DNA of 64,000 bases from Pseudomonas marginalis (GCF_900105325.1 NZ_FNSU01000003.1:4105501-4169500), one strand, 5' to 3'. Numbered from the stretch's first letter, positions 34,901 to 44,810 are shown. Numbers and translations: made by a program. The notes: generated by a model not told the origin, from the letters alone.

Positions 34901-34918
34901 ATGTTCATAAGAGAACAT
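34901..34918. promoter_or_regulatory. GlpR-type operator upstream of glpT
   Basis: ATGTTC-ATAAGA-GAACAT is an 18-base palindrome whose two 6-base arms equal the GlpR consensus arms (ATGTTC...GAACAT) known from E. coli and Pseudomonas. A weaker related site, TTTGCGCATAAGAGGCAA, lies about 44 bases downstream. The operator is 109 bases before the glpT start, as expected for glycerol-3-phosphate control. Confidence 0.75.
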
Positions 34919-35026
34919 GCAATTGCTCTCATTTCCTGTGTTTGCGCATAAGAGGCAATGCTATTTTCGGTAACGAAACTGTAACATTCGCATCCGCAGT
35001 CAAAACAAGAAATCTGGAGCTCTTGA

Positions 35027-36364
35027 ATGTTTGCTTTCTTTCGTCCTGCCGCACACCAGGTGCCCCTGCCTGAAGAAAAAATCGACAGTACCTATCGACG
35101 GCTGCGCTGGCAGATCTTCGCCGGTATTTTCTTCGGTTATGCCGGGTACTACCTGCTGCGCAAAAACTTCTCCCTGGCCATGCCCTACCTGATCGACGAG
35201 GGTTACACCCGCGGTGAGCTGGGCCTGGCGATGTCGGCGATCGCGATCGCCTACGGCCTGTCCAAGTTCCTCATGGGCCTGGTGTCCGACCGTTCCAACC
35301 CGCGCTACTTCCTGCCCTTCGGCCTGCTGGTTTCAGCGGGGGTGATGTTCATTTTCGGTTTCGCGCCTTGGGCGACGTCCAGCGTGACCATGATGTTCAT
35401 TTTGCTGTTCATCAACGGCTGGGCCCAGGGCATGGGCTGGCCGCCCAGCGGCCGGACCATGGTGCACTGGTGGTCGCAGAAAGAACGCGGCGGCGTGGTG
35501 TCGGTGTGGAACGTGGCGCACAACGTCGGCGGCGGCCTGATCGGCCCGTTGTTCCTGCTGGGTATGGCCTGGTTCAACGACTGGCATGCGGCGTTCTATG
35601 TACCGGCCACGGTGGCCTTGGCGGTGGCGGCGTTTGCCTTCATCACCATGCGCGACACCCCGCAATCGGTGGGCCTGCCGCCGATTGAGCAGTACAAGAA
35701 TGATTACCCGGAAGGCTACGACGCCAGCCACGAAGACGAATTCAGCGCCAAGGAAATCTTCGTCAAGTACGTGCTGCGCAACAAAATGCTCTGGTACATC
35801 GCCTTCGCCAACGTGTTCGTCTACCTGCTGCGTTACGGCGTATTGGATTGGGCACCGACCTACCTCAAGGAAGCCAAGCACTTCACGGTGGATAAATCGT
35901 CCTGGGCGTACTTCTTCTACGAGTGGGCAGGTATTCCGGGCACGCTGTTGTGCGGCTGGATGTCGGACAAGATCTTCCGTGGCAACCGTGGCCTGACCGG
36001 CATCGTGTTCATGGCGCTGGTGACCGTGGCGACCCTGGTGTACTGGCTCAACCCGCCGGGAAACCCGATGGTCGACATGATCGCGCTGTTCTCGATCGGC
36101 TTTTTGATCTACGGCCCGGTGATGCTGATCGGCCTGCAGGCGCTGGAACTGGCACCGAAGAAAGCCGCCGGTACGGCTGCGGGCTTCACCGGTCTGTTCG
36201 GCTACCTGGGCGGTTCGGTGGCAGCCAGTGCGGCCATGGGCTACACCGTGGACCATTTCGGCTGGGACGGTGGTTTCGTGCTGCTGATCGGCGCATGCCT
36301 GCTGGCCATCGCGTTCCTGATCCCAACGCTGTGGCACACCAACAGCGTCAGCTCGGCGCGTTAA
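35027..36364 (+). CDS. glpT: GlpT, glycerol-3-phosphate/phosphate antiporter
   Basis: A major facilitator protein of 445 residues with 12 membrane segments that exchanges glycerol-3-phosphate for inorganic phosphate at the inner membrane. N-terminal RWQIFAGIFFGYAGYYLLRKNFSLAMPYL matches GlpT, and the loop GLVSDRSNPRYFLP carries the MFS signature with the Arg needed for substrate. It starts MFAFFRP and is preceded by GGAGCTC. It also imports fosfomycin in known bacteria. A GlpR-type operator upstream supports its identity. It converges with chaC, and their stop codons overlap. Confidence 0.97.
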   Translation: MFAFFRPAAHQVPLPEEKIDSTYRRLRWQIFAGIFFGYAGYYLLRKNFSLAMPYLIDEGYTRGELGLAMSAIAIAYGLSKFLMGLVSDRSNPRYFLPFGLLVSAGVMFIFGFAPWATSSVTMMFILLFINGWAQGMGWPPSGRTMVHWWSQKERGGVVSVWNVAHNVGGGLIGPLFLLGMAWFNDWHAAFYVPATVALAVAAFAFITMRDTPQSVGLPPIEQYKNDYPEGYDASHEDEFSAKEIFVKYVLRNKMLWYIAFANVFVYLLRYGVLDWAPTYLKEAKHFTVDKSSWAYFFYEWAGIPGTLLCGWMSDKIFRGNRGLTGIVFMALVTVATLVYWLNPPGNPMVDMIALFSIGFLIYGPVMLIGLQALELAPKKAAGTAAGFTGLFGYLGGSVAASAAMGYTVDHFGWDGGFVLLIGACLLAIAFLIPTLWHTNSVSSAR

Positions 36365-37014
36365 TCGCCTGAGCAATCCTTGGCACAACGCTTGAGCCGC
36401 GCCTCCAGATTCTTGTCTGGCATGGCGTGGCTACGCAGGGCGTTGACGGTCTGCTCGACGTAATCGCGAGTAGTGCCGTAACGCCCGCAAGCGCTTTGCA
36501 GCACATGGTTCAGCACGATATCCGGCAAGTTGCCGGCGTAGCTGGGCAAGTGCCGCTCCAACACAAACCCCAACGCCTGTACCTGACTGCCATCTTCAAG
36601 ACGGCAACTGAGCCAGTGCGGCCGGTAGGACGGGTAAGGCATCTCGCGCTGCCACAAGGCGTAAAGCGAGGCCTCCAGTTGATCTTCCGGCAAGCGATAG
36701 GCGAACCCGCTGCACGAACCTCCGCGATCCAGGCCAAAGACCAGGCCCGGCAATTCCGGCGTACCCCGATGCTCGTGGGACCACAGGTACAGGCCCCGGT
36801 GATAACCGTGGACCCGTGCCCGCACCCGCTCAGTCGACGAACATTCCGGGCGCCAAATCAGCGAACCATACGCAAATAGCCAGACCGGCCCACCCTTGTG
36901 CCGGCCCATGGTGGCCTGCATCGAGCTCATTAACTGTTCGTGAGTGAGTTGCGGCCCCAGATCGAGCCGCGGAGGGTAAGCCAATTGCAGAAGATCGGAT
37001 TCAATGGCGGTCAT
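36361..37014 (-). CDS. chaC: ChaC-family gamma-glutamylcyclotransferase
   Basis: An enzyme that degrades glutathione to 5-oxoproline and Cys-Gly in the cytosol. The 217-residue protein has the substrate-binding loop FAYGSLIWRP (about 48-57). The catalytic Glu is probably in ALWQREM. It ends in a polar tail. It overlaps the glpT stop codon by two bases, tail to tail. Upstream there is a 27-base gap to the TonB-dependent receptor gene on the same strand, so the two may share a transcript. ChaC's old link to calcium transport is not supported here. Confidence 0.9.
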   Translation of the reverse strand: MTAIESDLLQLAYPPRLDLGPQLTHEQLMSSMQATMGRHKGGPVWLFAYGSLIWRPECSSTERVRARVHGYHRGLYLWSHEHRGTPELPGLVFGLDRGGSCSGFAYRLPEDQLEASLYALWQREMPYPSYRPHWLSCRLEDGSQVQALGFVLERHLPSYAGNLPDIVLNHVLQSACGRYGTTRDYVEQTVNALRSHAMPDKNLEARLKRCAKDCSGD

Positions 37015-37041
37015 GGCGAAAAGCGGTACGCCTCCTGTGTG

Positions 37042-39429
37042 TTACCAGTTGTAAGCAACTTTACCGTAATAAAACGCGCCGCTGTAACCGTACGGCGAAA
37101 AAGTGCTATAGGCCAGATTGCCACCACTGCTGGCGAAGGCGTTGACCTTCTCCGGGTATTTATCGGTGACGTTGTCGCCGCCCAGGGTGAAGGTCCAATT
37201 CTTCAGCCTGTAGTCCGCCGACAGGTCCAGCACCCAGGCCGCCTTGAAGGTCTGGTCGTTGACCTTGTCCGCCTGGTAGCTGGTGAATTCACCATAGCGC
37301 ACCAGGTTGCTGTGCAGGGCCCAATGGCCGTAAGTGAAGTCGTTACCCAGGCTCAGCTTGTGCTGCGGCGTGGTATCCCCCAGCAAACCGATGCGCTCGC
37401 GGCGGTCCACGCGCACCAGGTTCGCGCCCAGGCTGTCGAGGATGGCCGGGTTGGCCTTCACATCCGTCACCTTGGTGTGGTTGTAGTTGTAGCCCACGGT
37501 GCTGTTCCAGCGGATGCCGCTGTCGAACTGATAGCGATAGTTGGCGACCAGGTCGACGCCGTCGGTGCTGGTGTCGGTGGCGTTAGTGAAGTAGCGGGCG
37601 GTGGTGTAGTCGATATTGCCGACACCGTTGGCCTGCAAATAGGCGCGGGTCGCCGCGTTTATGCCGAGGTTGGACGACAGGCTGATACGGTCACGGATGT
37701 CGATGCGGTACACATCCACCGTCACCGTCAGGTCATCGGCCGGCTCCAGCACCAGCCCAAGGCTGTAGTTGCGCGACTTCTCGGCCTTGAGGTCTTCGGC
37801 GCCGAGTAAACGCGCCACCTGGCTGTTGGCCGGGAAGGTGCCGGCTTCCTGGATGGTGCTGCCGATCAACTGCGATGAAGTGTAGGCAAAGTTCTGCTGG
37901 GCCAGGGACGGCGCGCGGAAACCGTTGGAAACACTGCCGCGCACGGCCACCTGCGGGGTGAAGTCATAACGGGCCGACAGCGAGCCGCTGACATTCGAGC
38001 CAAAATCGCTGTAGTCCTCATGGCGCACCGCCGCCGAGGCACTGAGTTTTTCGGTGAAGTTGGTTTCCAGGTCCAGGTACTGGGCCCAGTTGTGGCGCGT
38101 GCTGGTGCCCGCGTCGGCATCACGGAAACCACCCAGTCCGGAACTGCCGGTCTGGAAGTAGGAGGCCGGCTCGCCCGCCTCGATTTCATAACCCTGGTGC
38201 AGGTATTCACCGCCAAACGCCACGGACACCGGGTAAGGCAGCCAGCCCACGTCGAACTCGCGGGACAGGTCCAGGCTGACTTGCTTCTGGTCGTTGCTCA
38301 GGGTGCCATTGTCGAACTTGCGCGGCGTGGCCAGGCCCAGGGAGGTGTTGATGGTTTCGGTGCTGAGTGCGTACTCGTTCTTGCCATAGTTGGCCGACAG
38401 GTCGTAATGCCAGTCGTAGGCCAGCAAACCGCGCAGGCCCACCACCAATGAGGTGTCTTCAAGGTTGCCCTTGATCAGCGGCAGGTAACCGTTGGGGTTG
38501 AGCGCCGGGATGTTGTTGGACGCATTACTCGCCCGGTAGAACGCCGCCGTCTCGCCGCGCCGCTTGCTGTAGCCGCCGAAGGTGTAGAACTCGGCCGCAT
38601 CGTTGAAGGAATATTCGGAGTTGAACTGGAACTTGCCTTCATTGGTGGCCGGCTCACCCTGGCGGAACACGCGCTGGCCATAGGTGGTAGAGCCGACGCT
38701 GCCCGTGCGGTAGTCATCCCCGGCGCGGTTGGTGTAGTCATTGTCAGACCCTTCGGCCGACAGGTTGATAAAGCCGTTGTCGCCCAATGCCAGGCCGGTG
38801 TTGCCGCTGACATTGCGCTGGATGCCGTCGCCCTTCTTGTATTCGCCGAATTTGGTGGAGATCGAACCGCCATGGTCGGCGTGCTTGAGGATCACGTTGA
38901 TCACCCCGGCAATCGCATCCGAGCCGTAGCGGGCGGACGCACCGTCGCGCAGCACTTCGATATGGTCCACCGCCGACAGCGGGATCGCATTCAGGTCCGC
39001 CGGTGCCGACCCACGGCCCACCGCACCGCCCAGGTTGACGAAGGCACTGGTGTGGCGGCGCTTGCCGTTGACCAGCACCAGCACCTGATCGGGTGACAGG
39101 CCGCGCAACTGCGCAGGGCGCACCAGTTCGGCACCATCCACCAGGCTTGGGCGCGGGAAGTTGATCGACGGAATCAGGCGCGCCAGCACCGCCCCCAACT
39201 CATCAGAGCCCGTGCTGCGCAGGCTATCGCCGGAAATCACATCGATCGGAGACAGCGAAGCACTGGCGGTACGCTCCTGGGCGCGGGTGCCGGTGACGAT
39301 CACGGTGTCGAGTTTGGGTGCATCGGTGGCGGGCGCTTCGGCCGCCAGGACAGGATTGAAGCCCACAGCGGCCAGCAAATTAGCCGACAAAATCGCTGTG
39401 TACAGCGCGTGTTGCGTGTAGCTCCCCAT
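37042..39429 (-). CDS. TonB-dependent outer-membrane receptor
   Basis: A 795-residue receptor from the start at 39429 (MGSYTQHALYTAILSANLL), chosen for its GGGGAG site; the frame extends upstream but without a ribosome site. The signal peptide ends near VLAAEA, followed by the TonB box region KLDTVIVTGTRAQERTAS. The plug domain (about 50-180) includes GLSPDQVLVLVNGKRRH and RYGSDAIAGVINVI, and the barrel ends at GKVAYNW. It imports a siderophore or other bulky substrate using TonB energy; the ligand is unknown. The divergent gene encodes the PagP-like barrel. Confidence 0.92.
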   Translation of the reverse strand: MGSYTQHALYTAILSANLLAAVGFNPVLAAEAPATDAPKLDTVIVTGTRAQERTASASLSPIDVISGDSLRSTGSDELGAVLARLIPSINFPRPSLVDGAELVRPAQLRGLSPDQVLVLVNGKRRHTSAFVNLGGAVGRGSAPADLNAIPLSAVDHIEVLRDGASARYGSDAIAGVINVILKHADHGGSISTKFGEYKKGDGIQRNVSGNTGLALGDNGFINLSAEGSDNDYTNRAGDDYRTGSVGSTTYGQRVFRQGEPATNEGKFQFNSEYSFNDAAEFYTFGGYSKRRGETAAFYRASNASNNIPALNPNGYLPLIKGNLEDTSLVVGLRGLLAYDWHYDLSANYGKNEYALSTETINTSLGLATPRKFDNGTLSNDQKQVSLDLSREFDVGWLPYPVSVAFGGEYLHQGYEIEAGEPASYFQTGSSGLGGFRDADAGTSTRHNWAQYLDLETNFTEKLSASAAVRHEDYSDFGSNVSGSLSARYDFTPQVAVRGSVSNGFRAPSLAQQNFAYTSSQLIGSTIQEAGTFPANSQVARLLGAEDLKAEKSRNYSLGLVLEPADDLTVTVDVYRIDIRDRISLSSNLGINAATRAYLQANGVGNIDYTTARYFTNATDTSTDGVDLVANYRYQFDSGIRWNSTVGYNYNHTKVTDVKANPAILDSLGANLVRVDRRERIGLLGDTTPQHKLSLGNDFTYGHWALHSNLVRYGEFTSYQADKVNDQTFKAAWVLDLSADYRLKNWTFTLGGDNVTDKYPEKVNAFASSGGNLAYSTFSPYGYSGAFYYGKVAYNW

Positions 39430-39758
39430 ACCGCTCCCCTTTGAATCAAGAATCAGAACGTCAGTGTTCTGAGTTCGCAAGATCGATCCGGCTGGCGGGC
39501 GGTGGCGGTCAGTTAATGGTTATTGGAAGAAAATCGGTAGTCCGTTGAGATATAGCTTAAAGATATTTATGTAACAAATTAAATACCTTTAAAGCATAAG
39601 CGAATGCATAAGCCCGACGCCCTTTCGTCAGGATTGCACAGGGCAATCCGGCTACTTTCAGCCCCGGTTCAGCCTGGGAGCACGCCAAGCCGTCAAACTG
39701 GCGCGCACGTTCACGACCCACCTAGCCGCCCATCAAACCGCCTATCGAGGTCGCACCC
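39430..39758. other. Divergent intergenic region between the TonB receptor and the PagP-like gene
   Basis: About 330 bases without a gene. The middle (about 39540-39600) is AT-rich, likely holding the two divergent promoters. An 8-base direct repeat GCATAAGC occurs at 39594-39601 and 39606-39613, a 12-base period, and could be a site for a regulator. No clear Fur box was found, so the receptor is not obviously iron-controlled. Confidence 0.5.
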
Positions 39759-40241
39759 ATGAAGAAATTTCGACTGCCTGGCCTGCTGTTCCTGGCCCAG
39801 GCCACCACCGCACTGGCTGGCGAAACACCGCCTGCCGAGGACGACAAAGACTTCTGGTACGCGCAGACCAGCGTCTATACCCGGCACTTCGCGCCGGACA
39901 AAGACCACAACAACAACCAGGACCTGATCGGCCTGGAGCGCAATGAGGCATCAGGATTGGTGTATGGCGGGGCGACGTTTCGCAACTCGTTCAGCCAGCG
40001 CTCTTACTACGCCTATGCAGGTAAGCGCTATGAGATGACCGACTCTGCGGTGTACCTGAAGGTCACAGGCGGGGCGATCCAGGGCTATCGCGGCAAATAC
40101 CGTGACAAGATCCCCCTGAACCGTTTCGGCGTGGCGCCGGTGATCATCCCGTCGGTAGGCACCCATTACGGGCCGGTGGCAGCGGAACTGGTGCTGCTGG
40201 GGTTCAATGCGGCAATGGTCACGACCGGAGTGCGATTCTGA
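39759..40241 (+). CDS. Small outer-membrane barrel, PagP-like (inferred)
   Basis: 160 residues. The signal peptide ends near TTALA (about 20), then a barrel pattern runs to the C-terminal Phe (MVTTGVRF). The layout of motifs is like PagP lipid A palmitoyltransferase. YTRHFAPDKDHN places a His at about 43, FRNSFSQ places Ser at about 77 where PagP has FKDSWN, and IPSVGTHYGPVAAELV matches the LASVGYGPVTFQM strand. The Asp of the PagP catalytic Asp-Ser is Asn here, so activity is uncertain. A divergent PagP has been reported in P. aeruginosa. Other small barrels remain possible. Confidence 0.55.
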   Translation: MKKFRLPGLLFLAQATTALAGETPPAEDDKDFWYAQTSVYTRHFAPDKDHNNNQDLIGLERNEASGLVYGGATFRNSFSQRSYYAYAGKRYEMTDSAVYLKVTGGAIQGYRGKYRDKIPLNRFGVAPVIIPSVGTHYGPVAAELVLLGFNAAMVTTGVRF

Positions 40242-40275
40242 GCGAGCGCAAGCCCCGCTCCACAGTTCGGTTGCG

Positions 40276-41244
40276 TCAGGGCCGCGGGGCGTAGGCGAAT
40301 ACGTCGGCGCGCATCTGGTGCGCATCCATGCCGGCATCGACCAGTGCATCCAGCGTGCCGTAGATCATCGCCGGTGAACCGCTGGCGTAGACATGCACCG
40401 CCTTGAGGTCGGCAATGTCTTCGCACACCGCTTCATGCAGCAGGCCGCAGCGCCCTTCCCAGCCACACAGGTCGCTGACCACCTTGTGCAGGAACAGGTT
40501 GGGCAGTTGCAACCATTGGTCCCAGTGCTCGATCTCGTAGAAATCTTCCGGGCGACGCACGCCCCAGTACAGGTGCACCGGGTGCTTGAAGCCGGACGCG
40601 CGGCAATGCTCGATCAGGCTGTGCATCTGCGCCATGCCGGTCCCGGCGGCGATCAGCACCAATGGCCCGTCCGGCAGCTCGGCCAGGTGGGTGTCGCCAA
40701 AGGGCAGCTCGATGCGCGCCATCTGGTTGCGCTGCAATTGCTCCAGCAAGTTGCGTGCGCTGTCCTCGCGGGCCAGTACATGCAGTTCCAGCTCGCGACC
40801 GGCGTGGGGCGCCGACGCCAGGGAAAATGCCGACTTCTCGCCATTCTCCCGCTCGATCATCAGGTATTGCCCGGCGTGGTAACGCACCGCCTTGCCCGCC
40901 GGGGCCCGCAGGCGCACGCGCCACACATCGCCGCCCACTTCCACGCACTCGCTCAATTGGCACGACAACTTGCGCAACGGCAACTCTCCCGGCGCCAGCA
41001 CGCCATCCCACAACACAATGCAATCTTCCAGCGGCTCGGCGATGCAGGTGTAGAACTCGCCATGGTCGCGCACTTCACCGGCTTGCTGCACCCGGCCCTC
41101 CACCAGCAGTGCGGCGCACACGTGGCACACGCCATTGCGACACGCCTGGGGGCATTCGTAGCCCAGGCGGCGCGCGCCTTCGAGGATTCGCTCGCCGGGG
41201 ACCAGCTCCAGCACGGCGCCGGAAGGTTGCAGGGTTACACGCAT
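40276..41244 (-). CDS. [2Fe-2S] ferredoxin-FNR type reductase coupled to ubiD
   Basis: 322 residues with an N-terminal plant-type ferredoxin domain (about 1-85), Cys at 35, 40, 43 and 67 (CX4CX2CX23C). A FAD domain (about 90-200, RYHAGQYLMIERE) and an NAD(P) domain (about 210-320, VLIAAGTGMAQMHS) follow. Similar proteins are annotated as CDP-6-deoxy-glucoseen reductase, but there is no sugar pathway here. It overlaps the ubiD stop in ATGA, so it is translated with it. In E. coli ubiD is followed by the flavin reductase gene fre, so a role in flavin reduction for UbiD chemistry is plausible but inferred. Confidence 0.85.
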   Translation of the reverse strand: MRVTLQPSGAVLELVPGERILEGARRLGYECPQACRNGVCHVCAALLVEGRVQQAGEVRDHGEFYTCIAEPLEDCIVLWDGVLAPGELPLRKLSCQLSECVEVGGDVWRVRLRAPAGKAVRYHAGQYLMIERENGEKSAFSLASAPHAGRELELHVLAREDSARNLLEQLQRNQMARIELPFGDTHLAELPDGPLVLIAAGTGMAQMHSLIEHCRASGFKHPVHLYWGVRRPEDFYEIEHWDQWLQLPNLFLHKVVSDLCGWEGRCGLLHEAVCEDIADLKAVHVYASGSPAMIYGTLDALVDAGMDAHQMRADVFAYAPRP

Positions 41245-42710
41245 CAATCTATTCCCAATTCTTTCCAAATCGCATCGACACGTGCCGTGACGGCCTCATC
41301 CTTGACGATCACCCGGCCCCACTCGCGGGTCGTTTCACCCGGCCATTTGTGGGTAGCGTCCAGGCCCATCTTCGAGCCCAGCCCCGACACCGGCGACGCG
41401 AAGTCGAGGTAGTCGATCGGCGTGTTATCGATCATCACCGTGTCGCGCTTGGGGTCCATGCGCGTGGTGATGGCCCAGATCACATCGTTCCAGTCCCGGG
41501 CATTGATGTCGTCGTCGGTGACGATAACGAACTTGGTGTACATGAACTGTCGCAAAAACGACCACACACCCAGCATGACCCGCTTGGCATGGCCGGGATA
41601 CGACTTCTTCATGGTCACGATGGCCATGCGATACGAACAGCCTTCCGGCGGCAGGTAGAAGTCGGTGATTTCCGGGAATTGCTTCTGCAGGATCGGCACG
41701 AACACTTCGTTCAGCGCCACCCCCAGAATCGCCGGCTCATCTGGCGGACGGCCGGTGTAGGTGCTGTGGTAGATCGGCTTGATCCGATGGGTGATGCGCT
41801 CGACGGTGAACACCGGGAAGCTGTCGACTTCGTTGTAATAGCCGGTGTGGTCGCCGTACGGGCCTTCATCGGCCATCTCGCCGGGGTGAATCACGCCTTC
41901 GAGGATGATTTCAGCGGTGGCCGGCACTTGCAGGTCATTGCCACGGCACTTCACCAGTTCGGTGCGGTTGCCACGCAACAGGCCGGCGAAGGCGTATTCG
42001 GACAGGCTGTCGGGCACCGGGGTCACGGCGCCGAGGATGGTCGCAGGGTCGGCGCCCAGGGCCACAGACACCGGGAACGGCTTGCCGGGGTGCTTCTCGC
42101 ACCATTCACGGAAGTCCAAGGCACCGCCACGGTGGCTCAGCCAACGCATGATCACCTTGTTGCGGCCGATCACTTGCTGGCGGTAGATCCCCAGGTTCTG
42201 GCGGTCTTTGTTCGGGCCTTTGGTGACGGTCAGGCCCCAGGTGATCAGCGGGCCGACGTCGCCGGGCCAGCAGGTTTGCACGGGGAGCATGGCGAGGTCG
42301 ACGTCATCCCCTTCGATGACCACTTCCTGGCACACCGCGTCCTTGACCACCTTGGGTGCCATGGCAATGATCTTGCGGAAGATCGGCAGCTTCGACCAGG
42401 CATCCTTCAAGCCCTTGGGCGGCTCGGGTTCCTTGAGGAACGCCAGCAGCTTGCCGATCTCGCGCAATTCGCTGACCGCCTCGGCGCCCATGCCAAAGGC
42501 CACACGCTCGGGAGTACCGAACAGGTTGCCGAGCACCGGTATGTCAAAACCGGTCGGGTTCTCGAACAGCAGCGCCGGGCCCTTGTTACGCAAGGTGCGG
42601 TCGCAAATCTCAGTCATTTCCAGCACCGGTGAAATCGGCATCTGGATACGTTTCAACTCTCCGCGCTGCTCAAGTTGCTGCACGAAATCCCGAAGATCCT
42701 TGAATTTCAT
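41244..42710 (-). CDS. ubiD: UbiD, 3-octaprenyl-4-hydroxybenzoate decarboxylase
   Basis: The decarboxylase of ubiquinone biosynthesis, which uses prenylated FMN made by UbiX. It is 488 residues from MKFKDLRDFVQQLEQRGEL; the upstream five residues from 42722 are less likely. Typical segments are ITWGLTVTKGPNKDRQNLGIYRQQ, EMADEGPYGDHTGYY with the conserved Glu, and the C-terminal DVIWAITTRMDP. It is the first gene of a two-gene unit with the reductase. The rho gene lies upstream on the same strand, separated by a strong terminator. Confidence 0.95.
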   Translation of the reverse strand: MKFKDLRDFVQQLEQRGELKRIQMPISPVLEMTEICDRTLRNKGPALLFENPTGFDIPVLGNLFGTPERVAFGMGAEAVSELREIGKLLAFLKEPEPPKGLKDAWSKLPIFRKIIAMAPKVVKDAVCQEVVIEGDDVDLAMLPVQTCWPGDVGPLITWGLTVTKGPNKDRQNLGIYRQQVIGRNKVIMRWLSHRGGALDFREWCEKHPGKPFPVSVALGADPATILGAVTPVPDSLSEYAFAGLLRGNRTELVKCRGNDLQVPATAEIILEGVIHPGEMADEGPYGDHTGYYNEVDSFPVFTVERITHRIKPIYHSTYTGRPPDEPAILGVALNEVFVPILQKQFPEITDFYLPPEGCSYRMAIVTMKKSYPGHAKRVMLGVWSFLRQFMYTKFVIVTDDDINARDWNDVIWAITTRMDPKRDTVMIDNTPIDYLDFASPVSGLGSKMGLDATHKWPGETTREWGRVIVKDEAVTARVDAIWKELGID

Positions 42711-42814
42711 TAACCATGCCACCCGTAAAATAGGCGTACATCCTACCTGCTCTGAGGGCGGCTGGCAGCTTATCGAGGTGCATTTGGCCGTTGCAGGGAC
42801 CGAAAAACCGACAC

Positions 42815-42848
42815 AAAAAAAATGGCGCCCCTGGGGGCGCCATTTTTT
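42815..42848 (-). terminator. Rho-independent terminator of rho
   Basis: GGCGCCCC and GGGGCGCC-type arms form a strong GC stem flanked by A and T runs, so it can terminate in both directions. It lies 20 bases beyond the rho stop. Confidence 0.95.
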
Positions 42849-42867
42849 CGGACCTGAAACGTCGTGA

Positions 42868-44127
<1,260 letters not shown>

Positions 44128-44322
44128 ATAGGAATGACGTAATCATTTATGGAGGGGGGAAATTAAGCTTTTGGCTTAATGAGGCCGCGCCGCGGAGAAG
44201 GCGACAGGATCGCGTACTAATCGAAAGGAATGCGTCGGCGACGGCTTGCAGGGGGCAGTGGAGAAACCAGTGCGGGGCCGAATGTACCACCTGAGTTTCG
44301 GAGCGTCTAGCCCTGTTTCACG
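44128..44322 (-). promoter_or_regulatory. rho 5' leader, candidate Pseudomon-Rho RNA element
   Basis: The leader between trxA's terminator and rho is 195 bases long. A 7-base hairpin, ATTAAGC with GCTTAAT (44162-44180), lies beside a CCCCCCTCC-like stretch near the start of rho. A structured RNA motif named Pseudomon-Rho is known upstream of Pseudomonas rho genes and this region has the right place, but I have not matched the consensus, so the call is contextual. Confidence 0.5.
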
Positions 44323-44351
44323 AAAAAGCCCCGCTATTTGCGGGGCTTTTT
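44323..44351 (-). terminator. Rho-independent terminator of trxA
   Basis: GCCCCGC and GCGGGGC form a stem with a TATTT loop, flanked by five A and five T. It lies 9 bases beyond the trxA stop and can work in both directions. Confidence 0.95.
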
Positions 44352-44359
44352 GACGACGC

Positions 44360-44689
44360 TTAGATGTTGGCGTCGAGGAAAGCTTGCAGCTGGGACTTCG
44401 ACAGCGCACCCACCTTGGTGGCCTCGACGTTGCCGTTCTTGAACAGCATCAGCGTAGGAATACCGCGCACGCCATGCTTGGCCGGGGTTTCCTGGTTGTC
44501 GTCGATGTTCAGCTTGGCAATGGTCAGCTTGCCTTCGTAGGTGGTTGCAATGTCGTCCAGGACCGGAGCGATCATTTTGCAAGGGCCGCACCATTCAGCC
44601 CAGTAGTCAACCAGCACCGGGCCAGCAGCCTTGAGTACTTCGGCCTCAAAGGTCGCGTCGGTGACGTGCTTGATAAGATCGTTGCTCAT
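44360..44689 (-). CDS. trxA: TrxA, thioredoxin 1
   Basis: A 109-residue thioredoxin reducing protein disulfides in the cytoplasm. It starts MSNDLIKHVTDATFEAEVL, and the active site is WAEWCGPCKM (Cys 34 and 37), with the cis-Pro in GIPTLMLF. The frame extends upstream to 44731 but the chosen ATG matches the family. The trxA-rho order is conserved in pseudomonads. It has its own terminator. Downstream of trxA in PAO1 order I would expect ppx to be its other neighbour; here an inserted block separates them. Confidence 0.98.
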   Translation of the reverse strand: MSNDLIKHVTDATFEAEVLKAAGPVLVDYWAEWCGPCKMIAPVLDDIATTYEGKLTIAKLNIDDNQETPAKHGVRGIPTLMLFKNGNVEATKVGALSKSQLQAFLDANI

Positions 44690-44810
44690 GGATGTCTCCG
44701 GATTGTAAGCAAAAAAAACGTTGCCCATCATAGCCGCCCTTCCCCCGTTCAGGAAGCCGCCTCTGATTGAGTCTTCCTATGATGGCGCATGAGTTTGCGC
44801 ATAGCCCAAC

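Noticed and set aside
40276..41244. Annotation of the ubiD-linked protein as a CDP-glucoseen reductase
   Set aside because: The domain layout would fit, but there are no deoxysugar genes nearby, so the sugar-specific name is not supported.
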